From Candidatus Thorarchaeota archaeon (GTDB taxonomy: Archaea; Asgardarchaeota; Thorarchaeia; Thorarchaeales; Thorarchaeaceae), in NCBI GenBank assembly GCA_029855935.1, contig JAGSHN010000028.1, forward strand, positions 1 through 61,296: 61,296 nucleotides of DNA. The letters are read 5' to 3'. The notes under the pieces are model-generated. The model was not told the DNA's origin. It searched no databases and saw only the letters and a program-made list of their open reading frames with translations. The position numbers were made by a program, and so were the translations under genes. How positions within the stretch are numbered: position 1 is the stretch's first letter; each line of letters begins with the position of its first letter. Shown one piece after another: positions 51,879 through 60,550 of this stretch.

Positions 51879-52721
51879 ATGACGACTCACAAGATCCGCC
51901 TGATGAAGAGGAAGGGCAAGAAGATAGTCATGCTGACGGCGTACGACGCGCCGACAGCGAAGATCCTCAGCGAGTGTGGCGTCGACATAATCCTCGTAGG
52001 CGACTCTGTTGGCAACTCACTACTGGGATTCGAGAGCACCATACCCGTCACACTGGATGATGTCATCCATCACTGTGCAGCAGTACGCCGGGGCAACCCG
52101 GACAGTCTCGTTGTGGGCGATATGCCCTTTATGACCTACAAGGTGAGTGTCGAACAGGCACTTCGCAACTCCGCACGCATGCTGCAGGAGGGTGGCGCCG
52201 AGGCCGTAAAGATTGAGGGCGGTGGTCCTGTTGTCGACACGGTCCGCACGATTGTCGAGGCGGGGATACCTGTGATGGGACACATAGGTCTGACCCCTCA
52301 GTCGATATACGAGTTCGGAGGCTACCGCGTGCAGGGCAGGACGGCAGAGACCGCAGAACGTCTTGTGGAGGACGCGAGACGTCTTGAGGAGGCTGGGGTG
52401 TTCTCACTGGTGATAGAACTAGTCCCCGCCGAGACGGCGAAGATGATCACGGAGTCTGTCGGTATTCCGACCATCGGGATTGGCGCCGGGCCGTACTGCG
52501 ACGGTCAGGTCCTCGTTCTCTGGGACATGCTGGGCCTGTTTCAGGACTTCAAGCCCAAATTTGTCAAACAGTACGCGAATATAAGGAAGGTGATTGTCGA
52601 CGCTGTGACGGAGTACGCACGGGAGGTGCGTGAGGGTCTGTTCCCCGATGCCGAACACAGCTTCGAGATGTCCGAGGAGGAGTCCGGACGCCTCTACGGA
52701 CGGGTCAGACCCTCTGAATAG
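51879..52721 (+). CDS. panB: 3-methyl-2-oxobutanoate hydroxymethyltransferase
   Basis: Makes ketopantoate from 2-oxoisovalerate and methylene donor, the first step to pantothenate and CoA. Conserved segments are MLTAYDAPTAKILSECGVD, LVGDSVGNSLLGFEST, VVGDMPFMTYKVS, EAVKIEGG, MGHIGLTPQSIYEFGG and IGIGAGPYCDGQVLV. These cover the metal-binding Asp, Asp and Glu of the family. ATG 51879 is preferred over TTG 51870 by promoter spacing. Full length, 280 residues. The next pathway genes are not adjacent. Confidence 0.95.
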   Translation: MTTHKIRLMKRKGKKIVMLTAYDAPTAKILSECGVDIILVGDSVGNSLLGFESTIPVTLDDVIHHCAAVRRGNPDSLVVGDMPFMTYKVSVEQALRNSARMLQEGGAEAVKIEGGGPVVDTVRTIVEAGIPVMGHIGLTPQSIYEFGGYRVQGRTAETAERLVEDARRLEEAGVFSLVIELVPAETAKMITESVGIPTIGIGAGPYCDGQVLVLWDMLGLFQDFKPKFVKQYANIRKVIVDAVTEYAREVREGLFPDAEHSFEMSEEESGRLYGRVRPSE

Positions 52722-52740
52722 ACCCACTGGGCTCGGTCGC

Positions 52741-52953
52741 CTATTGTGTCTGAGCGACCTTCTCGTTCAGGGCCTCGACCAACTGATCCACATCGATACC
52801 GTGTACCATCGCACCCTGCTCGATGTTCTCGTAGTGTGCGGCCCAGCAGCCTATGCAGTGGAGACCATACTCCATGAACGTCTGAGTCGTCTCCGGCCAT
52901 CTCATCACTACTTCGGTGATGCTCATATCCTTCGTTATCTTCTTCTCCGTCAA
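52741..52953 (-). CDS. DUF1858 redox-disulfide domain protein
   Basis: Of 70 residues. It starts KDMSITEVVMRWPETTQTFM and has GLHCIGCWAAHYENI, the Cys-x-x-Cys of the hybrid-cluster-associated disulfide redox domain. Probable small electron or thiol exchange protein. The TTG start is 5 bases after GAGGTCA. A TATA-like GCATAAATAGG sits about 45 bases ahead. Confidence 0.85.
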   Translation of the reverse strand: MTEKKITKDMSITEVVMRWPETTQTFMEYGLHCIGCWAAHYENIEQGAMVHGIDVDQLVEALNEKVAQTQ

Positions 52954-53202
52954 TCTCGTGACCTCGCTACTTAACTATAGTCAACTCAGTGGACAGCCTA
53001 TTTATGCATTTCGTTGCAGCAGGCTCCCAAAGCCACGTAATAGTGCCCAGTGGGGTAAGGCATGGGCCGTCAGATACGGATCACTCCGTCTTGGTTGGGG
53101 GCCCTCGGCAACAAGAGTCCTGCGCCTCACCGGACTCTGACCAACGAACTCGAACGGAGGCTCTCTCGGTGCTGGAGAACAACGGTCCCGGCTGGTGTCT
53201 CT
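52954..53202. other. gap between DUF1858 and MBL-fold genes
   Basis: Holds the minus-strand promoter of the DUF1858 gene (TATA-like box near 53000) and one copy of the GTAATAG sequence at 53037-53043. A plus-strand frame of 79 residues (52989-53228) reads like translated noise. No RNA gene is evident. Confidence 0.4.
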
Positions 53203-54159
53203 TCAACGTCTACCAATCTCATATCTGACTCCGACGCTCGACGCGGCAAATGCATGCGGGACCGAGTGGTATAGGGCCGTGAGAGCGCGCCAGCCAGTGC
53301 AGTGGCCCACCCCAAGAATCTGGGGCCCCATCTCAGTCAAGTCCCTGACGGTTCTTCTGATGACCTCCTCAGAGGCGCTGCCCAGATGGAGCCCGCCAAA
53401 TACGCCGTAGACCCTGTCGACTCCCGTGAGCTTCTGAGCGTACCTCAGCATATTGACTATTCCCGCGTGACTGCAGCCAGAGACCACAACGAGGCCAAGA
53501 CCAGCGACGTTGATAACCAAGCACTGGTCATCAATGACCACACTGTCATCTCTCCATTCCCCCTCAATCAACGCCTCCTGACCACGGAAACCTCTCTCGT
53601 AGTCGGTCTCACGGGGAATCTCTCCGGACACAAGTGCCATTCCGCCAGCAACTACGCGATGGCCGCGCGACATCACCGGACGCCCACCCATCTGCTCAAT
53701 CTCCTCGGGCTGCATCACATCGGGCAGGATGCGCCTGTGTGACTTCGTCCTCACGGACCTGCGATAGAACATTCTCGGATGGGCGTGGATCTCTGGACCG
53801 GACTCACCGATTGACTGGAGGACCAATGGGAGTCCCCCGAAGTGGTCCCAGTGTCCGTGCGACATGACGACGGTGCCCACTTCTCTCAGATCGATGTCGA
53901 GACACGAGAGATTGTGTCTCAGCAAGTCTGGCGAGGGCCCCGTGTCGTAGAGAATGCTCTCGCGGTGGTTGTCAGACTCTACGGTGACGAGGAAAGAGAG
54001 GCCAAGACCACCTCTGATCTGGCGGGGATCTCCGTCTCGCGAGATCCACTGAGAGGGTGTCCTGACGGAGGGTCTGCCCCAGTCGGTCGACCAACCTGCA
54101 ACGTTGTCGACAAGTACCGTCAGTGTCACCCTATCGACTGGTGTCGGTGGTATCAACAC
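53203..54159 (-). CDS. metallo-beta-lactamase-fold hydrolase
   Basis: Of about 318 residues. Metal-binding motif HGHWDHFGG matches the H-x-H-x-D-H box, with further ligands in VVVSGCSHAGIVN and the last His in FGGLHLGSA. A long insert after the first strand (SWISRDGDPRQ region) and overall layout resemble the archaeal group near dihydropterin-ribofuranosyl-aminobenzene phosphate synthases of tetrahydromethanopterin synthesis, but substrate is unknown. Starts TTG 54177, GTG 54159 and TTG 54156 are all possible. It is co-directional with the SCP2 gene and starts at most 11 bases from its stop. Confidence 0.82.
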   Translation of the reverse strand: MLIPPTPVDRVTLTVLVDNVAGWSTDWGRPSVRTPSQWISRDGDPRQIRGGLGLSFLVTVESDNHRESILYDTGPSPDLLRHNLSCLDIDLREVGTVVMSHGHWDHFGGLPLVLQSIGESGPEIHAHPRMFYRRSVRTKSHRRILPDVMQPEEIEQMGGRPVMSRGHRVVAGGMALVSGEIPRETDYERGFRGQEALIEGEWRDDSVVIDDQCLVINVAGLGLVVVSGCSHAGIVNMLRYAQKLTGVDRVYGVFGGLHLGSASEEVIRRTVRDLTEMGPQILGVGHCTGWRALTALYHSVPHAFAASSVGVRYEIGRR

Positions 54160-54169
54160 TGCTCCCCTC

Positions 54170-54592
54170 TCACACAAGCATATGGTCGAGGCCCATCTCT
54201 CTCAGGACCTCAGGATAGACCTTGTAGAGGGGCTTGATCTTTGACAGCAGACCGAGGGCCTTGGCCACTGGTCCCTGAATCTTGACCTGACCTCTCGCCA
54301 TTGCGATGGTCGTGTTGAGCTTTCCCTGCCAGAACTTGTTCGTCGTTTCGGACTTGCTCCAGACGACTATGTCTGGCGTCACCTCTGACTCGAAAGAGAG
54401 AGTTCCCACCCGTCCATCCGGACCGGGTTCTCTGAAGTTGATTGTGACCTGTACATCGGGGTCCTCGATGTCAAACCTCACGACCACCTTGGACTTGGCA
54501 AGCTTCTGCATCACATCCTCAAGCTCTATCACCTTGTTCCAGAACCGCTCGAAGACTGCCTTGAGCTGCTCTGCGTTCTCAAACCTCGGCAA
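54170..54592 (-). CDS. SCP2-like sterol-carrier domain protein
   Basis: Of 140 residues, a single SCP2 domain: a five-strand sheet over helices, with VVVRFDIEDPDVQVTINF, VTPDIVVWSKSETTNKFWQG and LNTTIAMARGQVKIQGPVAKALG. SCP2 domains bind lipids or fatty acyl-CoA. Starts with TTG 54592; no strong ribosome-binding site is visible. In an archaeal cell with thiolase-like and acyl-CoA dehydrogenase genes nearby, acyl-CoA handling is plausible. Confidence 0.85.
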   Translation of the reverse strand: MPRFENAEQLKAVFERFWNKVIELEDVMQKLAKSKVVVRFDIEDPDVQVTINFREPGPDGRVGTLSFESEVTPDIVVWSKSETTNKFWQGKLNTTIAMARGQVKIQGPVAKALGLLSKIKPLYKVYPEVLREMGLDHMLV

Positions 54593-54648
54593 GTCCCATA
54601 CACCCAGTAGTGAACGGGGTCACACTGGGATAGAAGTCTTTTGCACCT

Positions 54649-55950
54649 TCACACGGCAAGCAGGTAGTTGTCACGCTCCCAGGCCGTTACGGCCTCGGCC
54701 TCGGGATCACGGGACTGCTGGTATTCCGACCAGACGCTCCGCGCAGACCGGACAAGATAGTCGACAAGGCTCTCGCCGAGCGCATCCCTGAGAACACTGT
54801 CTCGGGCCAGCGCCTCTGTAGCCTCCTCCAGAGTACCAGGCAGTTCCTCACGGGCGTCTCCCCCCTCGAACAAGTCCTCTGTAGAGGGCTCCGGTGGTTC
54901 GAGCTCTCGACGAATACCGTCGAGACCCGCTGCCAGGAGGGCAGCCATCGCGAGGTGCGGACTGCAGAGGGGATCCGGGCATCTGACCTCGACACGTGCG
55001 GCCTCAGGGCCCATAAATCTCGGGACCCTGATCATGGCAGTCCTGTTCTGGGGTCCCCATGCTACTCGGGTGGGAGCCTCGAAACCGGGCTTGAGACGGC
55101 GGAACGAGTTGGCCGTGGGCGCCACGACGGCCGTGAGTGCAGCTGCGTGTTCAAGAATTCCCGCAACATAGTGAAGTGCCATCTCTGAAAGCTCACCTCT
55201 CCGGTCGGATGCAAAGACGTTCCTTTGCGACTCGACATCCCACAGACTCTGATGGAGATGCATCCCGTTGCCTGGCAGTCCCTCGAAGGGCTTTGGCATG
55301 AATGTGGCGATGAGCCCCTTGCGGAATGCGAGTTCCGAGACGACAAGGCGGGCCAGTACGACCCAGTCACCAATGGTGGGGAGTCGCTCGTGGCTCACTC
55401 CAATCTCGTTCTGTCCGCGGCCAACCTCATGGTGATGGGATGTCGTCCTCACTCCCAAAAGGTCGAGAATGGAGATGGCCTCTCGCCTGAATAGGGCACC
55501 CTGATCTGCCGGCGTCGTTGTGAGGTAGCCCCCTGCGTCAAACGGACGTATTGTGCCATCGTCATTCTGCTTCACGAGGTAGAACTCGAGCTCGGCCCCG
55601 GACTGGAGTTCTAGTCCCATCTCTCTTGCAACACTAACGGCGCGTCGCGAGACGTACCTCACGTCGTGGCTGTGTGTCTCTCCTGTGGGGGTGCAGACCT
55701 CACACAATGCGAGTGCGACACGTCTATCCCACGGCTGGATGATTGGCTCTCTGTGGATGGGCCGGAGGAGAAGATCCGACGAGTTGACCCGTGCCAACCC
55801 TGGTACAGAGGACCCGTCAAACCAGGCCCCCTCACTCCACACCTTGGACCTCCTATCAAAACTCACCTCTATAGAGCGCGTTGTGCCTTGAACTGTTGAG
55901 AAGAGTAGTCTCAAGAATCTCGGTTGCTCGGGCCAGCTTGTCATCATCAT
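54649..55950 (-). CDS. glnA: glutamine synthetase family protein
   Basis: Protein of 433 residues. GS catalytic motifs are seen: WFDGSSVPG near residue 45, the metal Glu in GAELEFYLV, HHHEVGRGQNEIGV, GNGMHLHQSLW, the substrate loop NSFRRLKPGFEAPTRVAWG, QNRTAMIRVP and VEVRCPDP with the Arg. There is no adenylylation Tyr site. This is the type I-alpha length, and a gamma-glutamyl-amine ligase is the alternative. ATG 55950 has GGAGG ahead. It is divergent from an Lrp-type regulator gene. Confidence 0.9.
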   Translation of the reverse strand: MMMTSWPEQPRFLRLLFSTVQGTTRSIEVSFDRRSKVWSEGAWFDGSSVPGLARVNSSDLLLRPIHREPIIQPWDRRVALALCEVCTPTGETHSHDVRYVSRRAVSVAREMGLELQSGAELEFYLVKQNDDGTIRPFDAGGYLTTTPADQGALFRREAISILDLLGVRTTSHHHEVGRGQNEIGVSHERLPTIGDWVVLARLVVSELAFRKGLIATFMPKPFEGLPGNGMHLHQSLWDVESQRNVFASDRRGELSEMALHYVAGILEHAAALTAVVAPTANSFRRLKPGFEAPTRVAWGPQNRTAMIRVPRFMGPEAARVEVRCPDPLCSPHLAMAALLAAGLDGIRRELEPPEPSTEDLFEGGDAREELPGTLEEATEALARDSVLRDALGESLVDYLVRSARSVWSEYQQSRDPEAEAVTAWERDNYLLAV

Positions 55951-55989
55951 ATTCCTCCGGCTCCGGCCGTTCTCTGTCGGGTCCCACTA

Positions 55990-56046
55990 TAAGATTATCC
56001 GGAATAAATCAGAAAAGATTTCATTCTGTTTCGTCAGAGAGGTCAT
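55990..56046. promoter_or_regulatory. divergent promoter region glnA / lrp
   Basis: The gap has overlapping inverted repeats AAATC-AGAAAA-GATTT (56006-56021) and CAGAA/TTCTG (56010-56028). A minus-strand TATA-like CTTATAGTG serves glnA and a plus-strand AATAAAT serves the regulator. An Lrp protein bound here could control both genes. Confidence 0.45.
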
Positions 56047-56568
56047 ATGCCCGCAAGAAATTCGGCCTCCCTCGATGAAACAGACCTCAAGATACTTGAG
56101 GTCTTGCAGCGTGACTGTAAGACACGGATCAGTGATCTCTCCGCCAAGGTCGGACGTGGGATATCGAGTGTTCACGCGCGTGTGAAGTCACTCGAGAAAA
56201 ACGGCGTCATCACCGCCTATCGTTGTATTGTGGACCCTGCACGGGTCAACCGCTCCACACTGGCCTTCATCCTTGTCAGGGTCCGCTACAGGGCACCTGG
56301 TTCTGATGATGTGTTGTCACAGCGCGAGTTCTGCAAGAGCATCGCCCAGCACCCGCTTGTTCAGGAAGTCCACGTGCTCAGTGGTGAGTTTGACGTTCTG
56401 CTGAAGGTGCGCACGAGGGATGTTCAGGAGATGAACAGCTTCATCGTCGACTTCCTTCGTGAGATCCCTGCTGTCGAGCGCACGCTCACTATGTTCACAA
56501 TGGAGACGTTCCTTGAGACGACGGAGCTGAGGGGACTGCTCAACGACCAGAGGCCCTCTGTCAGGTAG
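56047..56568 (+). CDS. lrp: Lrp/AsnC-family transcription regulator
   Basis: Of 173 residues. N-terminal winged helix-turn-helix (DETDLKILEVLQRDCKTRIS, ISSVHARVKSLEKNGVI) followed by the RAM ligand-binding sandwich (FILVRVRYRAPGS, QEVHVLSGEFDVLLKV, REIPAVERTLTMFTMETF). Members sense amino acids and form octamers. GAGGTCAT precedes ATG 56047. It is divergent from glutamine synthetase, so nitrogen or glutamine control is the likely role. Confidence 0.92.
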   Translation: MPARNSASLDETDLKILEVLQRDCKTRISDLSAKVGRGISSVHARVKSLEKNGVITAYRCIVDPARVNRSTLAFILVRVRYRAPGSDDVLSQREFCKSIAQHPLVQEVHVLSGEFDVLLKVRTRDVQEMNSFIVDFLREIPAVERTLTMFTMETFLETTELRGLLNDQRPSVR

Positions 56569-56700
56569 CCACCGTATGGGCCGCACGCCCCCCGGCCCAT
56601 CTCACCCAGTGGTCCGAAGCTGTTAAGTAGAGCATTGTGGGAGGCGGTTCTTACAAGAGTCCTCCTGGTGAGGAGGAGACAAGGAAGGACGTTTGGAGAG

Positions 56701-57963
56701 ATGAGTCGTAGAGTCTGTATAGCAGGCGGTGCGACCACCCCATTTGGCTATCCGATGCATATCACTCCGGAGGCTATGATTGCCAACTGCGTCGTGGAGA
56801 CGCAGCATGACATTCCCGATTTTCATCTTCGGGACATACAGTTCATGGTGTACTCTCACTTCAGTGTGCACTTTGGCAAGCAGTTGTGTCCGGAGTGGAT
56901 TGTGCATGACCATCTGGGCTTGGTCGGAGTTCCCCACTTCCGGGTGGAGAACGGCGGAAACACGGGTGGCTCAGCCCTGTACGCAGCATTCCTCGCTGTC
57001 AAGTCCGGGATGTTCGATGTCGTCGGCGTGGCAGGTTGGGAAACGATGGACAACGTGACCCAGTCGCAGGGTTCTGAGTTCATCGCTCTTGCCTCGGACA
57101 CGCGCTACGAGGCCCTTGCCGGGGGCATCTACCCAATCTACTACGCGGCAATGGCGTACAAGTTCATGAAAGAGCATGACCTCCGCGAGGAGGACTTTGC
57201 ACTTGCTGCGATAAAGAACCGGAACTATGCCGTTGACAATCCGAAGTCCCAGTGGTATCGTGGCGAGTATCGGAAGTACAAGCGTGACCTGACGGTCGAG
57301 GACGTCATGAAGAGCCGGCTGATCAGCTACCCGCTCAAGAGATACGACTGCTGTCTGATGAGTCGTGGTGGGGCATTTGCTCTCGTCACCACCGAGGAGT
57401 GGGCGAAGAAGCACAGTGACGGCAAGTATGTCGTCATCGATGGTGCTGGCCTCAGTAGCTGCACAATTCGAGCGGGCGACAGACTGGCGTTTCCGGGCTG
57501 GACCGAACGCTATGGCGAGGGGTATCCGGACATGACAGAGTTCGCCGCGTGCCGTAGTTCCGGCGAGATGGCGTACAAGATGGCCGGCATCGACTTCAAG
57601 CGGGCCTACAAGGAGATAGATGTTGCAGAGATACACGACGCTTTCAGCTCCTCTGAGGTGCAGATCTATAAGGCGTTGTATTGGTGTGACAAAGAAAACA
57701 TCAAGGAGTTCCTGCGAGAACGCCGGACGTTCATGGAGGGCGACCTCCCGGTCAATCCCGGCGGCGGCCTGATGGGCTTCGGTCATCCTGTTGGTGCGAC
57801 GGGCATTATGTCAGCAATCGAAGCGTACTATCAGCTGACAGACCAGATACCCAAGAAGCACTTCAGTTCGAAGACCTACGTCCGCGATGCGCAGACCGCG
57901 CTGGTGAACAGCCACGCTGGCACAGGGACCAGCATCTCAAACTTCATTCTGAGGAGGCCGTGA
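56701..57963 (+). CDS. thiolase-fold protein lacking the nucleophilic Cys
   Basis: Of 420 residues. Thiolase-fold marks are SRRVCIAGGATTPFG at the start, GGAFALVTT, VAEIHDAFSSSEVQIYKAL, and GLMGFGHPVGATGIMSA. The nucleophile block reads RVENGGNTGGSA, with Gly86 where thiolases carry Cys, and the C-terminal Cys is replaced in NSHAGTGTSISNF. This matches the Ltp2-like (retro-aldolase) type, which works with a DUF35 partner; the next gene is such a protein and overlaps or abuts its stop. Substrate could be an acyl-CoA aldol product. Confidence 0.85.
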   Translation: MSRRVCIAGGATTPFGYPMHITPEAMIANCVVETQHDIPDFHLRDIQFMVYSHFSVHFGKQLCPEWIVHDHLGLVGVPHFRVENGGNTGGSALYAAFLAVKSGMFDVVGVAGWETMDNVTQSQGSEFIALASDTRYEALAGGIYPIYYAAMAYKFMKEHDLREEDFALAAIKNRNYAVDNPKSQWYRGEYRKYKRDLTVEDVMKSRLISYPLKRYDCCLMSRGGAFALVTTEEWAKKHSDGKYVVIDGAGLSSCTIRAGDRLAFPGWTERYGEGYPDMTEFAACRSSGEMAYKMAGIDFKRAYKEIDVAEIHDAFSSSEVQIYKALYWCDKENIKEFLRERRTFMEGDLPVNPGGGLMGFGHPVGATGIMSAIEAYYQLTDQIPKKHFSSKTYVRDAQTALVNSHAGTGTSISNFILRRP

Positions 57964-57968
57964 GAGAG

Positions 57969-58631
57969 ATGGTTGAGGACAAGAGACTACACAAGATCCC
58001 GGATGAACCGGTCGAGTACCCCGACAAGCACAGCAACGACTTCAGAGGTGAGGTCAAGGAGTGGGGCTTCCACTTCTGCGGGTACGACTGGGACCCTGCG
58101 GAGGAGCAGTTCAAGATCTATCTGCACTATGACCAGCTCTACTACTGGAAGCTGGCCGAGATCTCCAAGATGGCACGCGGCTTCCTCGACGGCGAGCTCT
58201 GGGGCACCCAATGCCCCAAGTGCGGTGACAAGTTCTTCCCGCCACGCGTCAACTGCTGGAACCTCGACTGCGAGCTTGAGAAGACCGAGTGGGTGAGGCT
58301 CAAGCCAGAGGGCCATGTCCACACATTCACAATCGCCGGATGGAGCGGCAAGTCCTCTCTGAAGCGACTGCCGTTTGTCTTGGCGTACGTGGTCATCGAC
58401 GGCTGCAAGACTGCGGTTGCCAACGAACTGCGTGGGCTCGATCCGTGGGATGCCGAGTTCGGCATGCCCGTCAAGGTGGTCTGGGCGCCCAAGGAACAGC
58501 GACGTGGCGCCATCACAGACTTCTGGTTCGAGCCTGCTGATGGCTGGAAGCCCTCGCCGATGACTCCCGAGAAGGAGCGCATCAAAGAGCTCTGTCAGCC
58601 TGTCTACGAGTGGGTCAAGACCCTGAAATAG
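57969..58631 (+). CDS. DUF35 zinc-ribbon/OB-fold partner protein
   Basis: Of 220 residues. An N-terminal extension of about 60 residues leads to the zinc ribbon (WGTQCPKCGDKFFPPRVNCW, then LDCE) and the OB-fold (VRLKPEGHVHTFTIAGWSG, FVLAYVVIDGCKTAVANEL). ATG 57969 is chosen, 9 bases after AGGAGG, while GTG 57960 overlaps the previous stop. Coupling to the thiolase-like gene supports a two-subunit enzyme. Confidence 0.9.
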   Translation: MVEDKRLHKIPDEPVEYPDKHSNDFRGEVKEWGFHFCGYDWDPAEEQFKIYLHYDQLYYWKLAEISKMARGFLDGELWGTQCPKCGDKFFPPRVNCWNLDCELEKTEWVRLKPEGHVHTFTIAGWSGKSSLKRLPFVLAYVVIDGCKTAVANELRGLDPWDAEFGMPVKVVWAPKEQRRGAITDFWFEPADGWKPSPMTPEKERIKELCQPVYEWVKTLK

Positions 58632-58644
58632 GGTCACAGTATCC

Positions 58645-58669
58645 GATGAGGCATTGCCACTGCCTCATC
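58645..58669 (+). terminator. strong terminator hairpin
   Basis: GATGAGGCA-TTGCCAC-TGCCTCATC is a perfect 9-bp stem with a 7-base loop, followed by a T-rich tract (CTCTTCTTTTCTCTTC). It ends the thiolase-like/DUF35 transcript. Confidence 0.75.
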
Positions 58670-58858
58670 ACTCTTCTTTTCTCTTCATTCCCCTGGGCAC
58701 AACAGACTATGTCGTCTCCCTCTGGCTGCCACGTCTGAACGCTCAGCCAGTCAGGGTGGGAGCGGCCGGTCCGATTCACTTGGTTCCTCACCGTCGTCAT
58801 CCGTGTCATAAAGTCCATTAGCTTGCTCTGCACGCAGGGTTCAGTGGTGTGTGCTGAG

Positions 58859-60529
58859 ATGAGAGTCGGACTTGCGCAGGTGAACCCGACTGTCGGAGAC
58901 ATAGAGGGTAACACCGGTCTCGTTATACGCTACCTCAATCGGGCACGAAACAGTGGAGTTCACATTGTGGCATTTCCCGAGATGATTCTGACAGGCTATC
59001 CGCCTCAGGACTTGCTGTACGAGAGGCCATTCGTGAGAGCAAATAGAGAGGCCCTGAAGGCAATTGCTCCGCACACTGCGGACATAGTCGCGATAGTCGG
59101 GTTCGTTGACTACGACGATGACTGGCACATCTACAATGCAGCTGCCGTCTTCGAGAATGGTGTCCTGAAGCGAATCGTTCACAAGACCCTGCTGCCTACC
59201 TACGATGTCTTTGATGAGGCGAGATACTTCAGGCCCCAGCCGCCTGACGCAATTGCCCCCGTGGAGGTGACCACGGATGGACACGCTCTGCGTCTCGGTG
59301 TTGAGATCTGCGAGGATCTCTGGGATGAGGCGTATGACATCAAGGTGACAGACCTACTCTGTTCTCGGGGGGCGGAGATGGTCATCAACATCTCATCGTC
59401 GCCGTTCTATGTGGGCAAGCGCTTCGAGCGCCAGCGTCTCGTCACCGAGAAGGCCACAGAGAACCGAGTACCCGTCTTCCTGGTCAATCTTGTGGGTGGT
59501 CAAGACGAGCTGGTCTTCGATGGCCAGAGCCTTGGGGTGGATTCGGAGGGGCGCCTTGTTCTCCTGGGCCCACAGTTTGAGGAGGCTCTTCTCACGGTCG
59601 ACATCTCGTTTCCTGGGGGGACTGCGACACCCATAGACGAGCCCGAGTACGACGAGGTCGCAGAGATGTTCGGAGCTCTGGTGCTGGGTCTGAGAGACTA
59701 TTTCCGAAAGACGGGCTTCAAGCGAGCGGTACTGGGCCTCAGTGGCGGAATAGACTCCTCGGTGACAGCATGTATTGCCGCCGAGGCCCTTGGTCCCGAG
59801 AATGTCATCGGTCTCTCTCTGCCATCGAGATACTCCAGCGATCACAGCAAGACGGACGCTGAACAGCTTGCTGATAATCTCGGCATAACTTTCCTGACCA
59901 TACCTATTCAGAGGATTGTCGACACGTTTCACGAGGTGATGGAGGAGCCGCTGGAGCGTCTCAGGACAATCTTCGGAGTTGACAGGTCTGCAGACGATCC
60001 CGTGGCCGACGAGAATATCCAGCCCCGGGTTCGCGGGAACATTCTGATGGACATATCCAACAGACTGCGCGACCTGCGTATTCTGGTGCTCAACACGGGT
60101 AACAAGACGGAGCTCGCTCTCGGATACTGTACACTCTATGGCGACCTCACTGGCGGTATTGGTGTGATAGGCGATGTCAGCAAGCTGGAGGTCTACGATC
60201 TTGCGAGGTACATCAACCGACGAGCTGGTCGCGAGGTCATCCCGCAGAGCTGCATCACGAAACGCCCGTCGGCGGAGCTGAGGGAGGGACAGTTCGACCC
60301 GTTCGACTTTGACATTGTCAGTCCTCTTGTCGACGACATAGTCGAGCTCCGCCTTGGCCGACAGGAGCTCATAGAGAAGGGCTATCCGCCCCGTGTGGTC
60401 GATGACGTATACTCCCGCATAAGACGAGCAGAGTACAAGAGGTGGCAGGCACCTCCGTGCATCAAGATCACTCGCAAGGCGTTCGGCATAGGCTGGAAGA
60501 TGCCCATCGTGAATCATTACAGGGGGTGA
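58859..60529 (+). CDS. nadE: glutamine-dependent NAD+ synthetase
   Basis: Protein of 556 residues. The N-terminal nitrilase-type glutaminase has Glu in AFPEMILTGYPPQDL, Lys in VHKTLLPTYDVFDE and nucleophile Cys in LGVEICEDLWDE. The C-terminal ATP-binding synthetase domain has LGLSGGIDSSVTACIA, NTGNKTELALGYCTLYGD and KRPSAELREGQ. It converts deamido-NAD to NAD using glutamine. ATG 58859 matches family starts. It comes after a terminator, so it has its own promoter (TATA-like CATAAAGTC near 58806). Confidence 0.95.
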   Translation: MRVGLAQVNPTVGDIEGNTGLVIRYLNRARNSGVHIVAFPEMILTGYPPQDLLYERPFVRANREALKAIAPHTADIVAIVGFVDYDDDWHIYNAAAVFENGVLKRIVHKTLLPTYDVFDEARYFRPQPPDAIAPVEVTTDGHALRLGVEICEDLWDEAYDIKVTDLLCSRGAEMVINISSSPFYVGKRFERQRLVTEKATENRVPVFLVNLVGGQDELVFDGQSLGVDSEGRLVLLGPQFEEALLTVDISFPGGTATPIDEPEYDEVAEMFGALVLGLRDYFRKTGFKRAVLGLSGGIDSSVTACIAAEALGPENVIGLSLPSRYSSDHSKTDAEQLADNLGITFLTIPIQRIVDTFHEVMEEPLERLRTIFGVDRSADDPVADENIQPRVRGNILMDISNRLRDLRILVLNTGNKTELALGYCTLYGDLTGGIGVIGDVSKLEVYDLARYINRRAGREVIPQSCITKRPSAELREGQFDPFDFDIVSPLVDDIVELRLGRQELIEKGYPPRVVDDVYSRIRRAEYKRWQAPPCIKITRKAFGIGWKMPIVNHYRG

Positions 60530-60550
60530 GGCAGCAGATGCTACTCAATC

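Noticed and set aside
52989-53228. 79-codon frame in the gap after the DUF1858 gene
   Set aside because: No ribosome-binding site, odd composition, and it runs into the MBL-fold gene on the other strand.
59393-60517. 374-codon minus-strand frame opposite NAD synthetase
   Set aside because: The sense strand carries all synthetase motifs, and the antisense frame has no recognisable fold.
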